Of a DNA stretch of 64,000 bases, positions 15,485-25,013 are shown piece by piece (the first letter of the stretch is position 1; each line of letters opens with the position of its first letter). Below the pieces are notes generated by a model. The model saw only the letters and a program-made list of their open reading frames with translations, made no database searches and had not been told where the DNA came from. Origin of the DNA: DTPS01 sp049591295 (lineage in GTDB: Bacteria; Acidobacteriota; UBA4820; DSQY01); NCBI GenBank assembly GCA_049591295.1, contig JBAWEQ010000025.1, positions 1 to 64,000 on the forward strand. The letters run 5' to 3'. Both the position numbers and the translations under genes were made by a program.

Positions 15485-16660
15485 CTAGAGTTCCCTCAGG
15501 GCTGATGCGACGGGCATCCGGGCCGCGCGCAGGGCCGGCAGCAGACCGCCGACGAAGCCCATGGCCAGGGCGAAGAGCACCCCTTTCGCCAGAAGATCCG
15601 GCGTCACCCTGAAGGCGAAGGCGATCTGCGAGAAGCTCTGCCAGTTGAGGGTGGAGGTGGTCAGCCCATTGACGGGCAACACCACGACGCAGCCCAGCAA
15701 GCCGCCGATCAGCGCGATGAAGAGGGCCTCCACCATCCAGGAAAGCACCACGCTCGCGCCTGAGAAGCCCAGCGCCCTCAGGGTGGCGATCTCCCGGGCC
15801 CTGGCGGCCACGGAGGAATACATGGTGTTGAAGGCGCCGAATACTGCGCCGATGCCCATGACGGACGCCACCAGAAATCCCAGGACCCGTATCATCGTTG
15901 AGACGGCCCTGGACTGCTTGGCGTAGTAGTCCGTCTCGCGGTCGGCCTGCACCGTGAGGCGGGGGTCCGAGGCCAGGGCCCTCTGGAAGTCACCCAGGGC
16001 GGCAGGAGAGGTCAGGCGAACCGTGACCGATGAGAAGATGTCCTCGGGACGCTTGTAGGTCTGGCTCAGCACGGGCTGATCCGCCCAGACTTCCGAATCG
16101 AAGGCGCTGCCGCCCGAGTCCATGATCCCCACCACGCGCCAGGTCCGTCCCCCGAAGCTGGGGGTGTCCCCCAGGCCGAAGCCGGAGTACATCGTGGAGG
16201 CGCTCTTCCCCGCTACCAGCTCCGCCAGCCCCGGCCGAAGGAAGCGCCCGCTCACGATCCGGACGCCGCGATGGACCTTGAGCGCCTGCTCCGACACGCC
16301 GCGGACGGGCGCCAGCGCGTCCGAGTCGGAGGCGCGATGGTGGAAGGCCGCCACTACGAACACCTCGCCGCTCACCAGGGGGTGCCCCTCCTCGTCGTGG
16401 GCCACGCCGGGCGCGCCGGCGATGACCTGGAGCTGCTCCCGCGTCACCACCGATTCCATCTCCGTCGTGGCCCCCCCTCTCATCACGATGGCGTTCGAGG
16501 GTGAACCGGAGTCCACGAGGGTGAGTTGAAATCCCCTGGCCATGGAGAGCATGGCCACGAAGACCGCCACCACCCCGGCGATGCCCAGGACCGCCACGAG
16601 GTTGCTGCGCCAGCGGGCCCTGACGCTGCGGACGTTGTAGATCAGGGGAATGGGGCTCAC
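15485..16660 (-). CDS. MacB-type ABC transporter permease (FtsX-like)
   Basis: A 391-residue permease with the FtsX/MacB layout. One N-terminal membrane helix (about 18-40) is followed by a large periplasmic domain (about 45-260) and three C-terminal helices (about 270-380) containing REIATLRALGFSG and a final RAARMPVASALREL. I chose the GTG at 16660 because the frame upstream lacks a clear start and this one has GGAGGG nearby. It is the second of two permeases served by the ATPase at 17918-18667. The pair likely exports a lipid, peptide or drug from the periplasmic side. Confidence 0.85.
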   Translation of the reverse strand: MSPIPLIYNVRSVRARWRSNLVAVLGIAGVVAVFVAMLSMARGFQLTLVDSGSPSNAIVMRGGATTEMESVVTREQLQVIAGAPGVAHDEEGHPLVSGEVFVVAAFHHRASDSDALAPVRGVSEQALKVHRGVRIVSGRFLRPGLAELVAGKSASTMYSGFGLGDTPSFGGRTWRVVGIMDSGGSAFDSEVWADQPVLSQTYKRPEDIFSSVTVRLTSPAALGDFQRALASDPRLTVQADRETDYYAKQSRAVSTMIRVLGFLVASVMGIGAVFGAFNTMYSSVAARAREIATLRALGFSGASVVLSWMVEALFIALIGGLLGCVVVLPVNGLTTSTLNWQSFSQIAFAFRVTPDLLAKGVLFALAMGFVGGLLPALRAARMPVASALREL

Positions 16661-16781
16661 GGAAGAGGCCCTCCGGGCAGGGTTGCGAATGGCGGAACGC
16701 GAGCGGCGAGTTGAAGGGATGGGCCGCCTTTTCTCGCTTCCTCCCACTCAAGCATCGCCTCTCGGCCTTCGCAATGCATGG

Positions 16782-17921
16782 TCAAACCCTCCGCAGCGCT
16801 TCCACGATCTTGAGCCGCATGGCCAGGAGAGCGGGGATGATCCCCGAGACCACCCCAACCGCTAGCGTGAGCGCCAACCCCAGGGCCATCTTCCCGGGGC
16901 TCAGGTAGAAGACCGGCAGGAAGCCTCCGGTGGGGTCGCCCCGAAGCGTGAAGAGCTTCACGGCCGCCAGTCCCAGCACTCCTCCCTGGAGGGCGTAGGC
17001 CACCGATTCTCCGAGCACGAGCCACAGCACCGATGCGTCGGTGAATCCGATGGTCTTGAGCACCGCGAGCTCCGCGGTCCGCTCGCGAACGGCCATGGCC
17101 ATAGCGTTGCCGGTCACCAGGAGGAGGGTGAAGAAGACCACGCCCCCGATGACGAGAATGAGGAGCTGGATGTTTCCCACCTGTTTGACGAACCCCGCGG
17201 CAAAAGCCTTCTCGCTCTCCGCCGATGTCTCCCACGGGGAATTGGCGAAGCGGCCGTCGATGGCCTCGGCCACGCGGGCGGCCTCGTTCGGGTCGGTCAC
17301 CTGCACCACGTACCAGCCCACCATGCCCTTCCCCCAGGTGCGCCGTTCTTCGAGGTAGTCGCTCCGGAACCAGAACTGCGTGGTGTCGTCCTCGCTGCGC
17401 GTCCCGTCGTAGATGCCCCGGATGTTGAACTCCCAGACGCCCCCGAAGATGGAGGCCACCAGGGGAACCCGGTCCCCGATCTTCCAGCCGAACCTCTCCG
17501 CGGTCTTCCGCCCCACGATGCAGCCCTCCCGGTCCTGGAGGAAGGCCTCCCACTCCCCCCGCGGCACTTTGAACTCGGGATACATCTTGAGCCAGGTCCC
17601 CTTTTCCACCGCGAACTGGGGGAAGAAGTTCTTCGGGTCCTGGTAGTACCCGCCGAACCAGGTCGCATAGGTCACCGCCTTGACGCCGGGGATCTGGAGC
17701 ATCCGCTCCCTGTACGATACGGGAAGGGGCATGATGAGGGAGACCTTGTTGCGGACGACCAGGCGGTCGATCCCGGCCACCTCCACGCCCTGATTGAAGG
17801 CCGTCTGAATGGCCGCCAGGAGGCCGTACAGGAAGAGGGCCACCGCGAAGGAGGCTATGGTCAGCGTGGTGCGGACCTTTTTCCTGCGCAGGTTCGACCA
17901 GATCAGGGCGAAGAACTTCAT
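16782..17921 (-). CDS. MacB-type ABC transporter permease (FtsX-like)
   Basis: A 379-residue paralogue of the neighbouring permease with the same topology. It has an N-terminal helix after FFALIWSNLRRKKVRTTLTIASF, a periplasmic domain (about 40-250), and three helices near the C-terminus with the VRERTAELAVLKTIGFTD coupling region and a final LKIVEALRRV. The ATG overlaps the ATPase stop codon (ATGA), so ATPase and permease are translated together. Two different permeases suggest a heterodimeric channel rather than a MacB homodimer. Confidence 0.86.
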   Translation of the reverse strand: MKFFALIWSNLRRKKVRTTLTIASFAVALFLYGLLAAIQTAFNQGVEVAGIDRLVVRNKVSLIMPLPVSYRERMLQIPGVKAVTYATWFGGYYQDPKNFFPQFAVEKGTWLKMYPEFKVPRGEWEAFLQDREGCIVGRKTAERFGWKIGDRVPLVASIFGGVWEFNIRGIYDGTRSEDDTTQFWFRSDYLEERRTWGKGMVGWYVVQVTDPNEAARVAEAIDGRFANSPWETSAESEKAFAAGFVKQVGNIQLLILVIGGVVFFTLLLVTGNAMAMAVRERTAELAVLKTIGFTDASVLWLVLGESVAYALQGGVLGLAAVKLFTLRGDPTGGFLPVFYLSPGKMALGLALTLAVGVVSGIIPALLAMRLKIVEALRRV

Positions 17922-18667
17922 CTTTCCGCCGGCTTGCTCGCGGGTCCGTCGCGCTCCGGCCCGCTCGTGGTTCCCTCCACGAGCGCGCCCTTCTCCAGGT
18001 GGAGCACCAATTCGGCCCTCTCGGCCGCCCTGGGATCGTGGGTGACCATGAGCACCGTCTTGCCATAGCGCGACGAGAGGGCCGACAGCAAAGCCAGGAC
18101 CTCGTCGGCGCTTCGCCGGTCCAGGTCTCCCGTCGGCTCGTCGCACAGCAGGAAAGTGGGGTCCGCCACGATGGCCCTGGCTATGGCCACGCGCTGCTCC
18201 TGGCCCCCCGAGAGCTGGCGGGGGTAGTAGTCGGTCCGGTCCTCCAGCCCCACAAGGGCCAGGGCCGTCTCCACGTGCCGGCGCCGCTGGGCCTTCGAGA
18301 GGCGGGTCAGCAGGAGCGGCAACTCCACGTTCTGAAAGGCGGTGAGCACGGGCAGGAGGTTGTACATCTGAAAGATGAACCCCACGTGGCGGGCCCGCCA
18401 GCGGGCGAGCTTGGGCCCCGAGAGGTGCGTGATCTCGTCGCCGGCGACGGTGATGCTCCCCGCCGTCGGCAGGTCCAGCCCCCCCAGCAGGTTGAGCAAG
18501 GTCGTCTTTCCCGAGCCGCTGGGACCCATGAAGGCCACGAATTCCCCCTCATCAACGCTCAGGTTCAGGCCCTGCAGGACGTGCACGTCCTGGCCGCCCC
18601 GACGGTAGGTCTTATCGAGGCTGCGGACCCGGATGAGCGCGTCGCCGTTATCGTCCAGTCTGACCAT
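17918..18667 (-). CDS. ABC transporter ATP-binding protein (MacB/LolD type)
   Basis: A 249-residue ATPase of the MacB/LolD/FtsE group. It has Walker A GPSGSGKTT (about residues 48-56), the Q-loop region IFQMYNLLPVLTAFQNVELPL typical of this subfamily, signature LSGGQ, Walker B FLLCDEPTGDLD and switch His in MVTHD. It drives the two permeases downstream. The adaptor gene just upstream on the same strand (18776-20002, in transcription order before it) would complete a MacAB-like system. No TolC-like channel is encoded in the window. Confidence 0.92.
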   Translation of the reverse strand: MVRLDDNGDALIRVRSLDKTYRRGGQDVHVLQGLNLSVDEGEFVAFMGPSGSGKTTLLNLLGGLDLPTAGSITVAGDEITHLSGPKLARWRARHVGFIFQMYNLLPVLTAFQNVELPLLLTRLSKAQRRRHVETALALVGLEDRTDYYPRQLSGGQEQRVAIARAIVADPTFLLCDEPTGDLDRRSADEVLALLSALSSRYGKTVLMVTHDPRAAERAELVLHLEKGALVEGTTSGPERDGPASKPAER

Positions 18668-18775
18668 CGAAGCGGCCCCCTCGTTGCTTCCATTGGAAGG
18701 GAATCCGAGACGCGACGGGGAGAGATCCTGCGACCCGCGGTTCGAGCGTCCCTCGGACCGCTCCCTCAGCCCCGC

Positions 18776-20002
18776 TCAGGATCCCTTCGCCTTGACGCGC
18801 TGGCCGTCTCTCAAGTGATCCAGCCCCGAAACGGCCACCACGTCTCCCGGTGAGAGGCCATCGAGGATCTCGACCTCTGAGCCCCGCTTCTCGCCCAGCT
18901 TCACCGGTGTGATCCGGAGCCTGCCGTCGAGCACCCTGAACGCCACCGGTCCTCCGTTCCCAGTCCGCACCGCGGCGGCCGGCACGAGGGCCTTGGCCTT
19001 GCCCGGCCTCAGGGCTTCGGGATTCAGGAAGGCCACCTTCGCCCCCATGTCCGGCAGGATTCTAGGGTCCAGGCGGTCGAACGCGATGCGGACCTTCACC
19101 GTGGCCTTCTGCCGGTCCGCCGTGGGAATGACCGTTCGCACCTTGCAGGGAATCTGCCAGTCGGGGTAGGCATCCAAGGTCGCCGCCACCTCTTGGCCGG
19201 GTTCGACCTTGGCGATGTAGGACTCGTTCACGTCCACTTCGATTTCCAGGGAAGACATATCGACGATGGTGGATATGCCGGTTCGCGTGAAACCTCCTCC
19301 GGCCGAAACGGGGGAGACGATCTCCCCGGGCTGGGCGTCCTTGGACACCGCCACTCCCGCGAAGGGGGCCCGGATGACGCAGTTGTCGATGTCCCGCTTG
19401 GCCACTGCCATTTGCGCCTCGGCGGCCTTCACCTGATCCCGCTGGAGGACCACCTGGGCCTTGAGCCCGTCCACGGAGGCCCGGGCCTGGTCGAGGCTCT
19501 GCTGGTCGGCGTAGCCGCTGGCGGCCAGAGCTTCAGTCCGCGCCAGTTCCTTTTCCGCCTCGGCCAGATCCACCTTGAGCTTGAGAAGGCCAGCGGTCGC
19601 CACGCTCCGGTTGGCCTCGGCGGCCCCGTAGGAGGCCCGTGCGTCCTTTTCGTCCAGGCGCGCAAGCACCTGGCCCTCGGTCACGTGCATCCCCTCCTCC
19701 ACCAGCACCTCGCTGACCCGGCCGGTGACCTTGGCCGCCACCGTGGCCTTGCGCCTGGCGGTCACGTAGCCGCTGGCGTTCAGCACCGTCGCGGCCTCCA
19801 CGCCCGAGGCCGGACGGGCGGTGGCGGTCTCCACCGATACCTTTCGGGTGGAGGCCCAGGCCGCGATGAGCAGGAGGATCAGCACCGCGACGGCGCCAGC
19901 GGCGATCCACCAACGGCGCGAGATGCCGCCGCTCCCCCGCTCCGCCGGATCGATCCTCAAAGCCGACAGGTCCGGCGCGCCGGACTCCCGATGGTCGTTC
20001 AT
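18776..20002 (-). CDS. Periplasmic adaptor protein (MacA/HlyD-like)
   Basis: A 408-residue membrane-fusion protein. A cytoplasmic tail is followed by one membrane helix (about 31-50). A lipoyl/barrel-sandwich half (GRVSEVLVEEGMHVTEGQVLARLDE) leads into a long alpha-helical hairpin (about 120-200), and the second lipoyl half (IRAPFAGVAVSKDAQPGEIVSP) and beta-barrel domains follow. This is the standard MacA-type order. It is expressed upstream of the ATPase (108-nt gap) and permeases, so the four genes form one efflux or lipid-export system. Confidence 0.88.
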   Translation of the reverse strand: MNDHRESGAPDLSALRIDPAERGSGGISRRWWIAAGAVAVLILLLIAAWASTRKVSVETATARPASGVEAATVLNASGYVTARRKATVAAKVTGRVSEVLVEEGMHVTEGQVLARLDEKDARASYGAAEANRSVATAGLLKLKVDLAEAEKELARTEALAASGYADQQSLDQARASVDGLKAQVVLQRDQVKAAEAQMAVAKRDIDNCVIRAPFAGVAVSKDAQPGEIVSPVSAGGGFTRTGISTIVDMSSLEIEVDVNESYIAKVEPGQEVAATLDAYPDWQIPCKVRTVIPTADRQKATVKVRIAFDRLDPRILPDMGAKVAFLNPEALRPGKAKALVPAAAVRTGNGGPVAFRVLDGRLRITPVKLGEKRGSEVEILDGLSPGDVVAVSGLDHLRDGQRVKAKGS

Positions 20003-20077
20003 CTCCCTTCCTTCCCTAGGCCTCTCAGCCTTCCGTTCTTCCTTCGGCCGCCAACCTTGCCGCGCTCCGGCCGCGGA

Positions 20078-20596
20078 TTACGCCACGCCTCTGCCCAGCC
20101 CGAAGGACTCCCAGCCGCCCCTGAGGGTGCGCACCCTCAAGAGACACTCCGGCAGGTCGAAACGGAGGGTCCGGCCCTGGCTTCCCCCCGTCAGTTCGAG
20201 CGCCAGCGGCACGGCGCCTTCCGCAAGCAGAGCCTTGAGGCGCTCCACATTTCTGGCCCCGATGCCCGTGTCCAGAAGTTCCGCCCCCTGGAAGAGCCGG
20301 GCGCCGCCCACCAGGGCCGCCCTCATTCGAGCCGGTCTCGCTCCCACGCCCACCAGGGCCCTGGACAGGGAGGGTACTGCCTCCACTCCGTACTTGGCCG
20401 GCAGGCCGGCCCGCTCGGTCCCTGGCGGGGGCTCGCCGGGCAGCAGCACGTGGGCCAGCCCGCCGACCCCTGCCTCGGGGTCGCACAGGAGCAGCGCCAC
20501 GCAGGAACCGAGCCCGTACACCGCCAGCGAACAGGATCCGGTCTGGACGCAGAGCTGTCCGATGAAGACGGTGTGTACCGGCCTGTTATCCTCCAA
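20078..20596 (-). CDS. cheD: Chemoreceptor glutamine deamidase CheD
   Basis: A 172-residue protein with the CheD signatures. The catalytic Cys lies in YGLGSCVALLLCD (about Cys32), the His in GLAHVLLPG, and the conserved segment GARLFQGAELLDTGIGARNVERLKALL is present. CheD deamidates glutamines on chemoreceptors and interacts with CheC. I accept the TTG start at 20596: it has AGGGAG 5 nt upstream, and no ATG or GTG precedes the conserved region. It overlaps the upstream small gene by 11 nt. No receptor, CheA or CheC gene is in the window. Confidence 0.88.
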   Translation of the reverse strand: MEDNRPVHTVFIGQLCVQTGSCSLAVYGLGSCVALLLCDPEAGVGGLAHVLLPGEPPPGTERAGLPAKYGVEAVPSLSRALVGVGARPARMRAALVGGARLFQGAELLDTGIGARNVERLKALLAEGAVPLALELTGGSQGRTLRFDLPECLLRVRTLRGGWESFGLGRGVA

Positions 20597-20852
20597 GGAA
20601 CTCCCTCACGCCGGGTTTCAGGAAGAGCTCCTCCAGGTCCGCGCCGGCCACCTCCCGGCGAACGAGCTCGGCCTTCTCCTCGGCATCCAGGTACCGGTTC
20701 ACGATCAGCACCTTTCGGCCCCTGACCACGCAGAGGGCGCCGGCGCTCCGTATCCGGGAGGTCTCGCGGAAGTCGATCCCCATCTTGCGAAGAGCCTCCT
20801 TGAGCTCCTCGAGGAACGCCTCCCACTCCTTCCGGTTCCAGCGGCGGCTCAC
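20586..20852 (-). CDS. Small hypothetical protein between LeuA-like gene and cheD
   Basis: An 88-residue soluble protein that I do not recognise. It starts with an amphipathic charged helix (WNRKEWEAFLEELKEALRKMG), has a short strand-rich centre (SAGALCVVRGRKVLIVNRYLD), and ends with another helix. The GTG start overlaps the LeuA-like stop (GTGA) and its own stop overlaps cheD by 11 nt, so it is embedded in a translationally coupled trio. Codon use and composition match the neighbours, so I consider it a real gene. Confidence 0.7.
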   Translation of the reverse strand: MSRRWNRKEWEAFLEELKEALRKMGIDFRETSRIRSAGALCVVRGRKVLIVNRYLDAEEKAELVRREVAGADLEELFLKPGVREFLGG

Positions 20853-22096
20853 GACTCCTCCATCCGCTGCAAGATATCCCTGATCTCATCGTCCGAGAGC
20901 ATGTGGTCGGATTCCTTCGCGGCGCGGCAGATCTGGGTCACCTTCTCCGGCGCGGGCTCCACGCCGTGCTGGTGGAGCCAGAACACCACGTTGGACTCGC
21001 CCGACATGGGCCCCACCTCGATGGTCTGCTGCCGGCCCACCCACGAGGCGGGCACCGACGAGTAGACGAGGTCCACGAGCTCCTTGTTCCCCATGTTGAG
21101 GGCCTTGAGCAGGGCGGAGGCGTGCACGCCCGTGCCCGTGCGGTAGGCGTCCCTGCCGAACACGGGGTAGTTCCAGGGGATGGAAATCCCCACCCAGCGA
21201 GCCACCCAGTCCACGTAATCGACCAGCGGCGTGAGCTCCCCTTCCCACAGGCCCATGAGCTTCAGGTTGACCAGGATGAGGTCCATGGGCGTGTTGCCCA
21301 CGCGCTCCCCCACTCCGAGGGCCGACCCGTGCAGCCGGTCCGCCCCGGCCTCCAGCGCCGCCAGCGTGGAAATCAGCCCGAGGCCCCGGTCCATGTGGCC
21401 GTGCCAGTCCACCTGGACGGGCTCCCCGGTCTCCTCGATCAGGTTCCTGAGGAACCGGACAATCCGGTAGGCGCCGCCTGGCGTCGCGAACCCGACCGTG
21501 TCGGCGATGCAGATCCTGCGGGCGCCGCACTCGATGGCCGCCAGGTAGAGATCCCGGAGGATTTCGGGCCGGGCCCTGGTGGTGTCCTCCGTGACGTACA
21601 TGACGGGCATCTTCTCCCGCGTCGCCAGCGAGACCGATTCGCGGGTGGCCTTGAGGAGAAAGGGAAGATCCCACCCCTCTGCGTGGTGGCGCACTGGGCT
21701 CGAACCGAGAAACACCGCCACCTCGATGGGCATCCCCACCTTTTGGGCGATATCGAGAATGGGCCGGATGTCCTTCTCGAGGGTGCGCGCGGCGCAGTTG
21801 GGTGCCAGCGGGAGGCCGCCCCGGCTCAACTCTCTGGCGAGGAACAAGGTGTCCTCGTAGGCCTGGGGGCCGGCCGCGGGCAGACCTAGGTTCAGGGCTT
21901 GGATGCCCAGGCGCACCAGAAGCTGAAGGAAGTCTCTCTTGGCCTGAAGCGGAGGAGCCTTGGCGGACGGGCTCTGGAGGCCATCCCGCAGGGTCTCGTC
22001 GTTCAGTTGGATCCTGGAGGGAAACTTCGCGGGATTTCCGCTGAAACCGTCGCGGCCGTTCCAGTCGTAGATCCACTCCTCGTGCCTGCCCGGCAT
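20849..22096 (-). CDS. LeuA-like Claisen-condensing enzyme (DRE-TIM metallolyase)
   Basis: A 415-residue TIM-barrel enzyme of the isopropylmalate/homocitrate/citramalate synthase superfamily. The signature NDETLRDGLQSP (about residues 31-42) gives the catalytic Arg and metal Asp; VDWHGHMDRGLG supplies the His metal ligands; and the C-terminal GVHASALLKALNMG and IEVGPMSGESNVVFWL match the group. It lacks the roughly 120-residue leucine regulatory domain of full LeuA, so it is probably not feedback-regulated leucine synthesis. Neighbouring thiolase and crotonase genes hint at acyl-CoA metabolism. The exact substrate is undetermined. Confidence 0.78.
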   Translation of the reverse strand: MPGRHEEWIYDWNGRDGFSGNPAKFPSRIQLNDETLRDGLQSPSAKAPPLQAKRDFLQLLVRLGIQALNLGLPAAGPQAYEDTLFLARELSRGGLPLAPNCAARTLEKDIRPILDIAQKVGMPIEVAVFLGSSPVRHHAEGWDLPFLLKATRESVSLATREKMPVMYVTEDTTRARPEILRDLYLAAIECGARRICIADTVGFATPGGAYRIVRFLRNLIEETGEPVQVDWHGHMDRGLGLISTLAALEAGADRLHGSALGVGERVGNTPMDLILVNLKLMGLWEGELTPLVDYVDWVARWVGISIPWNYPVFGRDAYRTGTGVHASALLKALNMGNKELVDLVYSSVPASWVGRQQTIEVGPMSGESNVVFWLHQHGVEPAPEKVTQICRAAKESDHMLSDDEIRDILQRMEES

Positions 22097-22125
22097 GCGA
22101 CCAGTCCCTCCCTCCAGGGGCTACC

Positions 22126-22908
<783 letters not shown>

Positions 22909-22969
22909 GCTCTCTCCTCTTTCGAGCAGGCAGAAATCGGGGCGCGCCGACGGTGCGCCCTCGGACGGA

Positions 22970-24154
22970 TCAGGCGCGTTCGAGCAGGAGCGCCATGCCC
23001 TGGCCTCCGCCGATGCAGGCCGACGCGACGCCGAACCGCACCCCGCGCCGGCGCATTTCGTACAGCAGGGTGATCACGAGCCGCGTGCCCGTGGCGCCCA
23101 GCGGGTGTCCGAGGGCGATGGCCCCCCCGTTGACGTTCACCTTCTCGCGGTCCAGTTCCAGGGCCTTCTCGCAGGCGAGATACTGCGCCGCGAAGGCCTC
23201 GTTGATCTCGAATAGGTCCACTTGGTCCTTCGTCAGCCCTTCGGCCTTGAGAAGCTTCTGGATGGCCGGAACGGGACCGAATCCCATGATGGAGGGGTCC
23301 ACCGCCGAATAGGACCAGCCCCTCAGGAATCCCAGCACGGGCCACCCGTGGCGGGCCGCCGTCTCCTCCTTGGTGACGACGGTGGCCGCGGCGCCATCCA
23401 CGATCCCGGAGGCGTTGCCCCCCGTCACGCTCCCCTCCTTTCGGAAGGCGGGACGGAGCTTTGAGAGGGTCTCGAAGGTGCTCTCCGGCTTTCGATGGGT
23501 GTCCTCGTCGAAGAGGACTTCTCCCTTCCGCTTGTCTTTGAGCGGGACGGGCGCCACCTCGTCGGCCAGCCTGCCAGCCCGACGCGCCTCCTCGGCGGTC
23601 CGCTGGGAGCGGATCGCGAGGCGGTCCTGATCCTCTCTGGATATGGACCAGCGCTCGGCCAGGTTCTCCGCCGTGACGGCCATGGGAAGTTTGCAGTAGT
23701 TGTCGTATAGGGATTCCATGAGGGTGTCCACGAAGGGCGCGTGTCCCAGGCGAAGCCCCTGCCTGGCGCCGCGCACCGCGTAGGGGGCCTGGCTCATGCT
23801 CTCGGTGCCGCCCGCGAGCACCACGGAGGCCTCGTCGAGCAGAAGCATGTGGGCCCCGCTCACGATGGCCTGGAAGCCGGAACCGCAGAGGCGGTTCACG
23901 GTCAGAGCGGGGACCTCCACGGGGATCCCCGTCCTAAGCCCGATGTGGCGCGCCAGGTAGATGGCATCCTCGCAGGTCTGCAGGACGTTCCCGAAGACGA
24001 CGTGGTCCACCTGGCCGGGCTCGACCCCCGTCTGGTCGAGGACGGCCCTGGAGGCGTGCACACCGAGGTCCACGGCCGAGAGATGAGCCAACTCCCCGTT
24101 GTATTCCGCCATGGGAGTCCGCCTGCCTCCCACCAAGACGAGTCCCTTTCTCAT
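22970..24154 (-). CDS. Acetyl-CoA C-acyltransferase (thiolase)
   Basis: A 394-residue thiolase that joins or cleaves acyl-CoA units. The nucleophilic Cys lies in NRLCGSGFQAIVSGA (about Cys90). NEAFAAQ supplies the Asn/His loop, NGGAIALGHPLGATGTR the catalytic His, and ASACIGGGQGMALLLE the second Cys. The length is normal. Its ATG overlaps the stop of the upstream cNMP-FHA regulator gene (ATGA), an unusual coupling. Biosynthetic or degradative direction cannot be told from sequence. Confidence 0.93.
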   Translation of the reverse strand: MRKGLVLVGGRRTPMAEYNGELAHLSAVDLGVHASRAVLDQTGVEPGQVDHVVFGNVLQTCEDAIYLARHIGLRTGIPVEVPALTVNRLCGSGFQAIVSGAHMLLLDEASVVLAGGTESMSQAPYAVRGARQGLRLGHAPFVDTLMESLYDNYCKLPMAVTAENLAERWSISREDQDRLAIRSQRTAEEARRAGRLADEVAPVPLKDKRKGEVLFDEDTHRKPESTFETLSKLRPAFRKEGSVTGGNASGIVDGAAATVVTKEETAARHGWPVLGFLRGWSYSAVDPSIMGFGPVPAIQKLLKAEGLTKDQVDLFEINEAFAAQYLACEKALELDREKVNVNGGAIALGHPLGATGTRLVITLLYEMRRRGVRFGVASACIGGGQGMALLLERA

Positions 24155-24951
24155 GCGTCACCCCCCTTCTTCTGGCTCGGTTCCACGAATTTCACTCGCA
24201 GCGTCCCGAAGCCCACGTGGCTGCCGGACTTGATCGGAGTGAGGATGCCGGTGGGGATCCTCTTGCCGTTCACGAAGGTCCCATTGAGCGTCCCCACCTC
24301 TTCCACGATGTAGAACTGCCCGTTGCTGTGAATCAGCTTGGCGTGCCGCCGGGAAACGCTTCGCTTCACGTCCTCGTCCGTGAGGTCCACGTCGGGAACC
24401 ACCCCCGTCACGGGGTCGCGTCGCCCGATCAGGGAGATGTCCCTGTGGATGGGGAAGACCTTGAGCGACCCCTCCATCAGGAACTGCGCGATCACGGGGG
24501 GCCTCTCGTGTTCATCGGCCGCCTGTGCGTGGGGAGCCGAGGCCACCTCGTCGCCCGCGGGGGGCATGGCCTTCCCCTCCTCCAGCAGGTGCTTCTGGAA
24601 CTGGTCCGTCGTTTCCCTGAGCCGGGCCGAGAGCTTCCTCAGCATGCGGACCGCGATCTCGATGTTGCTCTTGATCATCTGATCGAAGGTGGCGCCGTTG
24701 ATGACGATGACCTCGGCGTCCTCCACCACTTCCGCGGTGGCGGTCCTGGGGATCCCTTCGAGGAGGCTCATCTCGCCGAAGAAGTCGCCCTTCTCCATGA
24801 CCCGGAGAAACCGCTTCTCGCCGCCCACGAGCTTGTAGATCTCGACGCGGCCGGACTGGACGATGAACATCTCCGCCCCCGGCTCCTCCTCGTAGAAGAC
24901 GATCTCTCCCTTGCGGTAAGGGACCATGAAATCCTTGAGAGGATGGGCCAT
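24151..24951 (-). CDS. Cyclic-nucleotide-binding plus FHA domain protein
   Basis: A 266-residue cytosolic regulator with two domains. An N-terminal cNMP-binding fold (about 5-120) contains EKGDFFGEMSLLEGIPRTATAEV, the phosphate-binding cassette. A C-terminal FHA domain (about 155-255) contains SRRHAKLIHSNGQFYIVE and LNGTFVNGKRI, the phosphothreonine-binding loops. There is no DNA-binding or kinase domain, so it probably acts by binding phosphoproteins. I prefer ATG 24951 over the GTG two codons upstream because a GGGGG run is better spaced. It heads the operon and overlaps the thiolase gene. Confidence 0.87.
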   Translation of the reverse strand: MAHPLKDFMVPYRKGEIVFYEEEPGAEMFIVQSGRVEIYKLVGGEKRFLRVMEKGDFFGEMSLLEGIPRTATAEVVEDAEVIVINGATFDQMIKSNIEIAVRMLRKLSARLRETTDQFQKHLLEEGKAMPPAGDEVASAPHAQAADEHERPPVIAQFLMEGSLKVFPIHRDISLIGRRDPVTGVVPDVDLTDEDVKRSVSRRHAKLIHSNGQFYIVEEVGTLNGTFVNGKRIPTGILTPIKSGSHVGFGTLRVKFVEPSQKKGGDA

Positions 24952-24972
24952 GTACACCCCCGTCTTGGACCC

Positions 24973-25002
24973 AATCTACCCCAACGCCCGGCGGTTAATC
25001 AA
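24973..25002 (-). promoter_or_regulatory. Sigma-70-type promoter of the cNMP-FHA/thiolase operon
   Basis: On the minus strand, TTGATT (24997-25002) and TAGATT (24973-24978) are 18 nt apart. The predicted start is about 15 nt upstream of ATG 24951. It lies just past the stop of the giant transglutaminase-like gene. Confidence 0.6.
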
Positions 25003-25013
25003 TTGCGAGGCGC

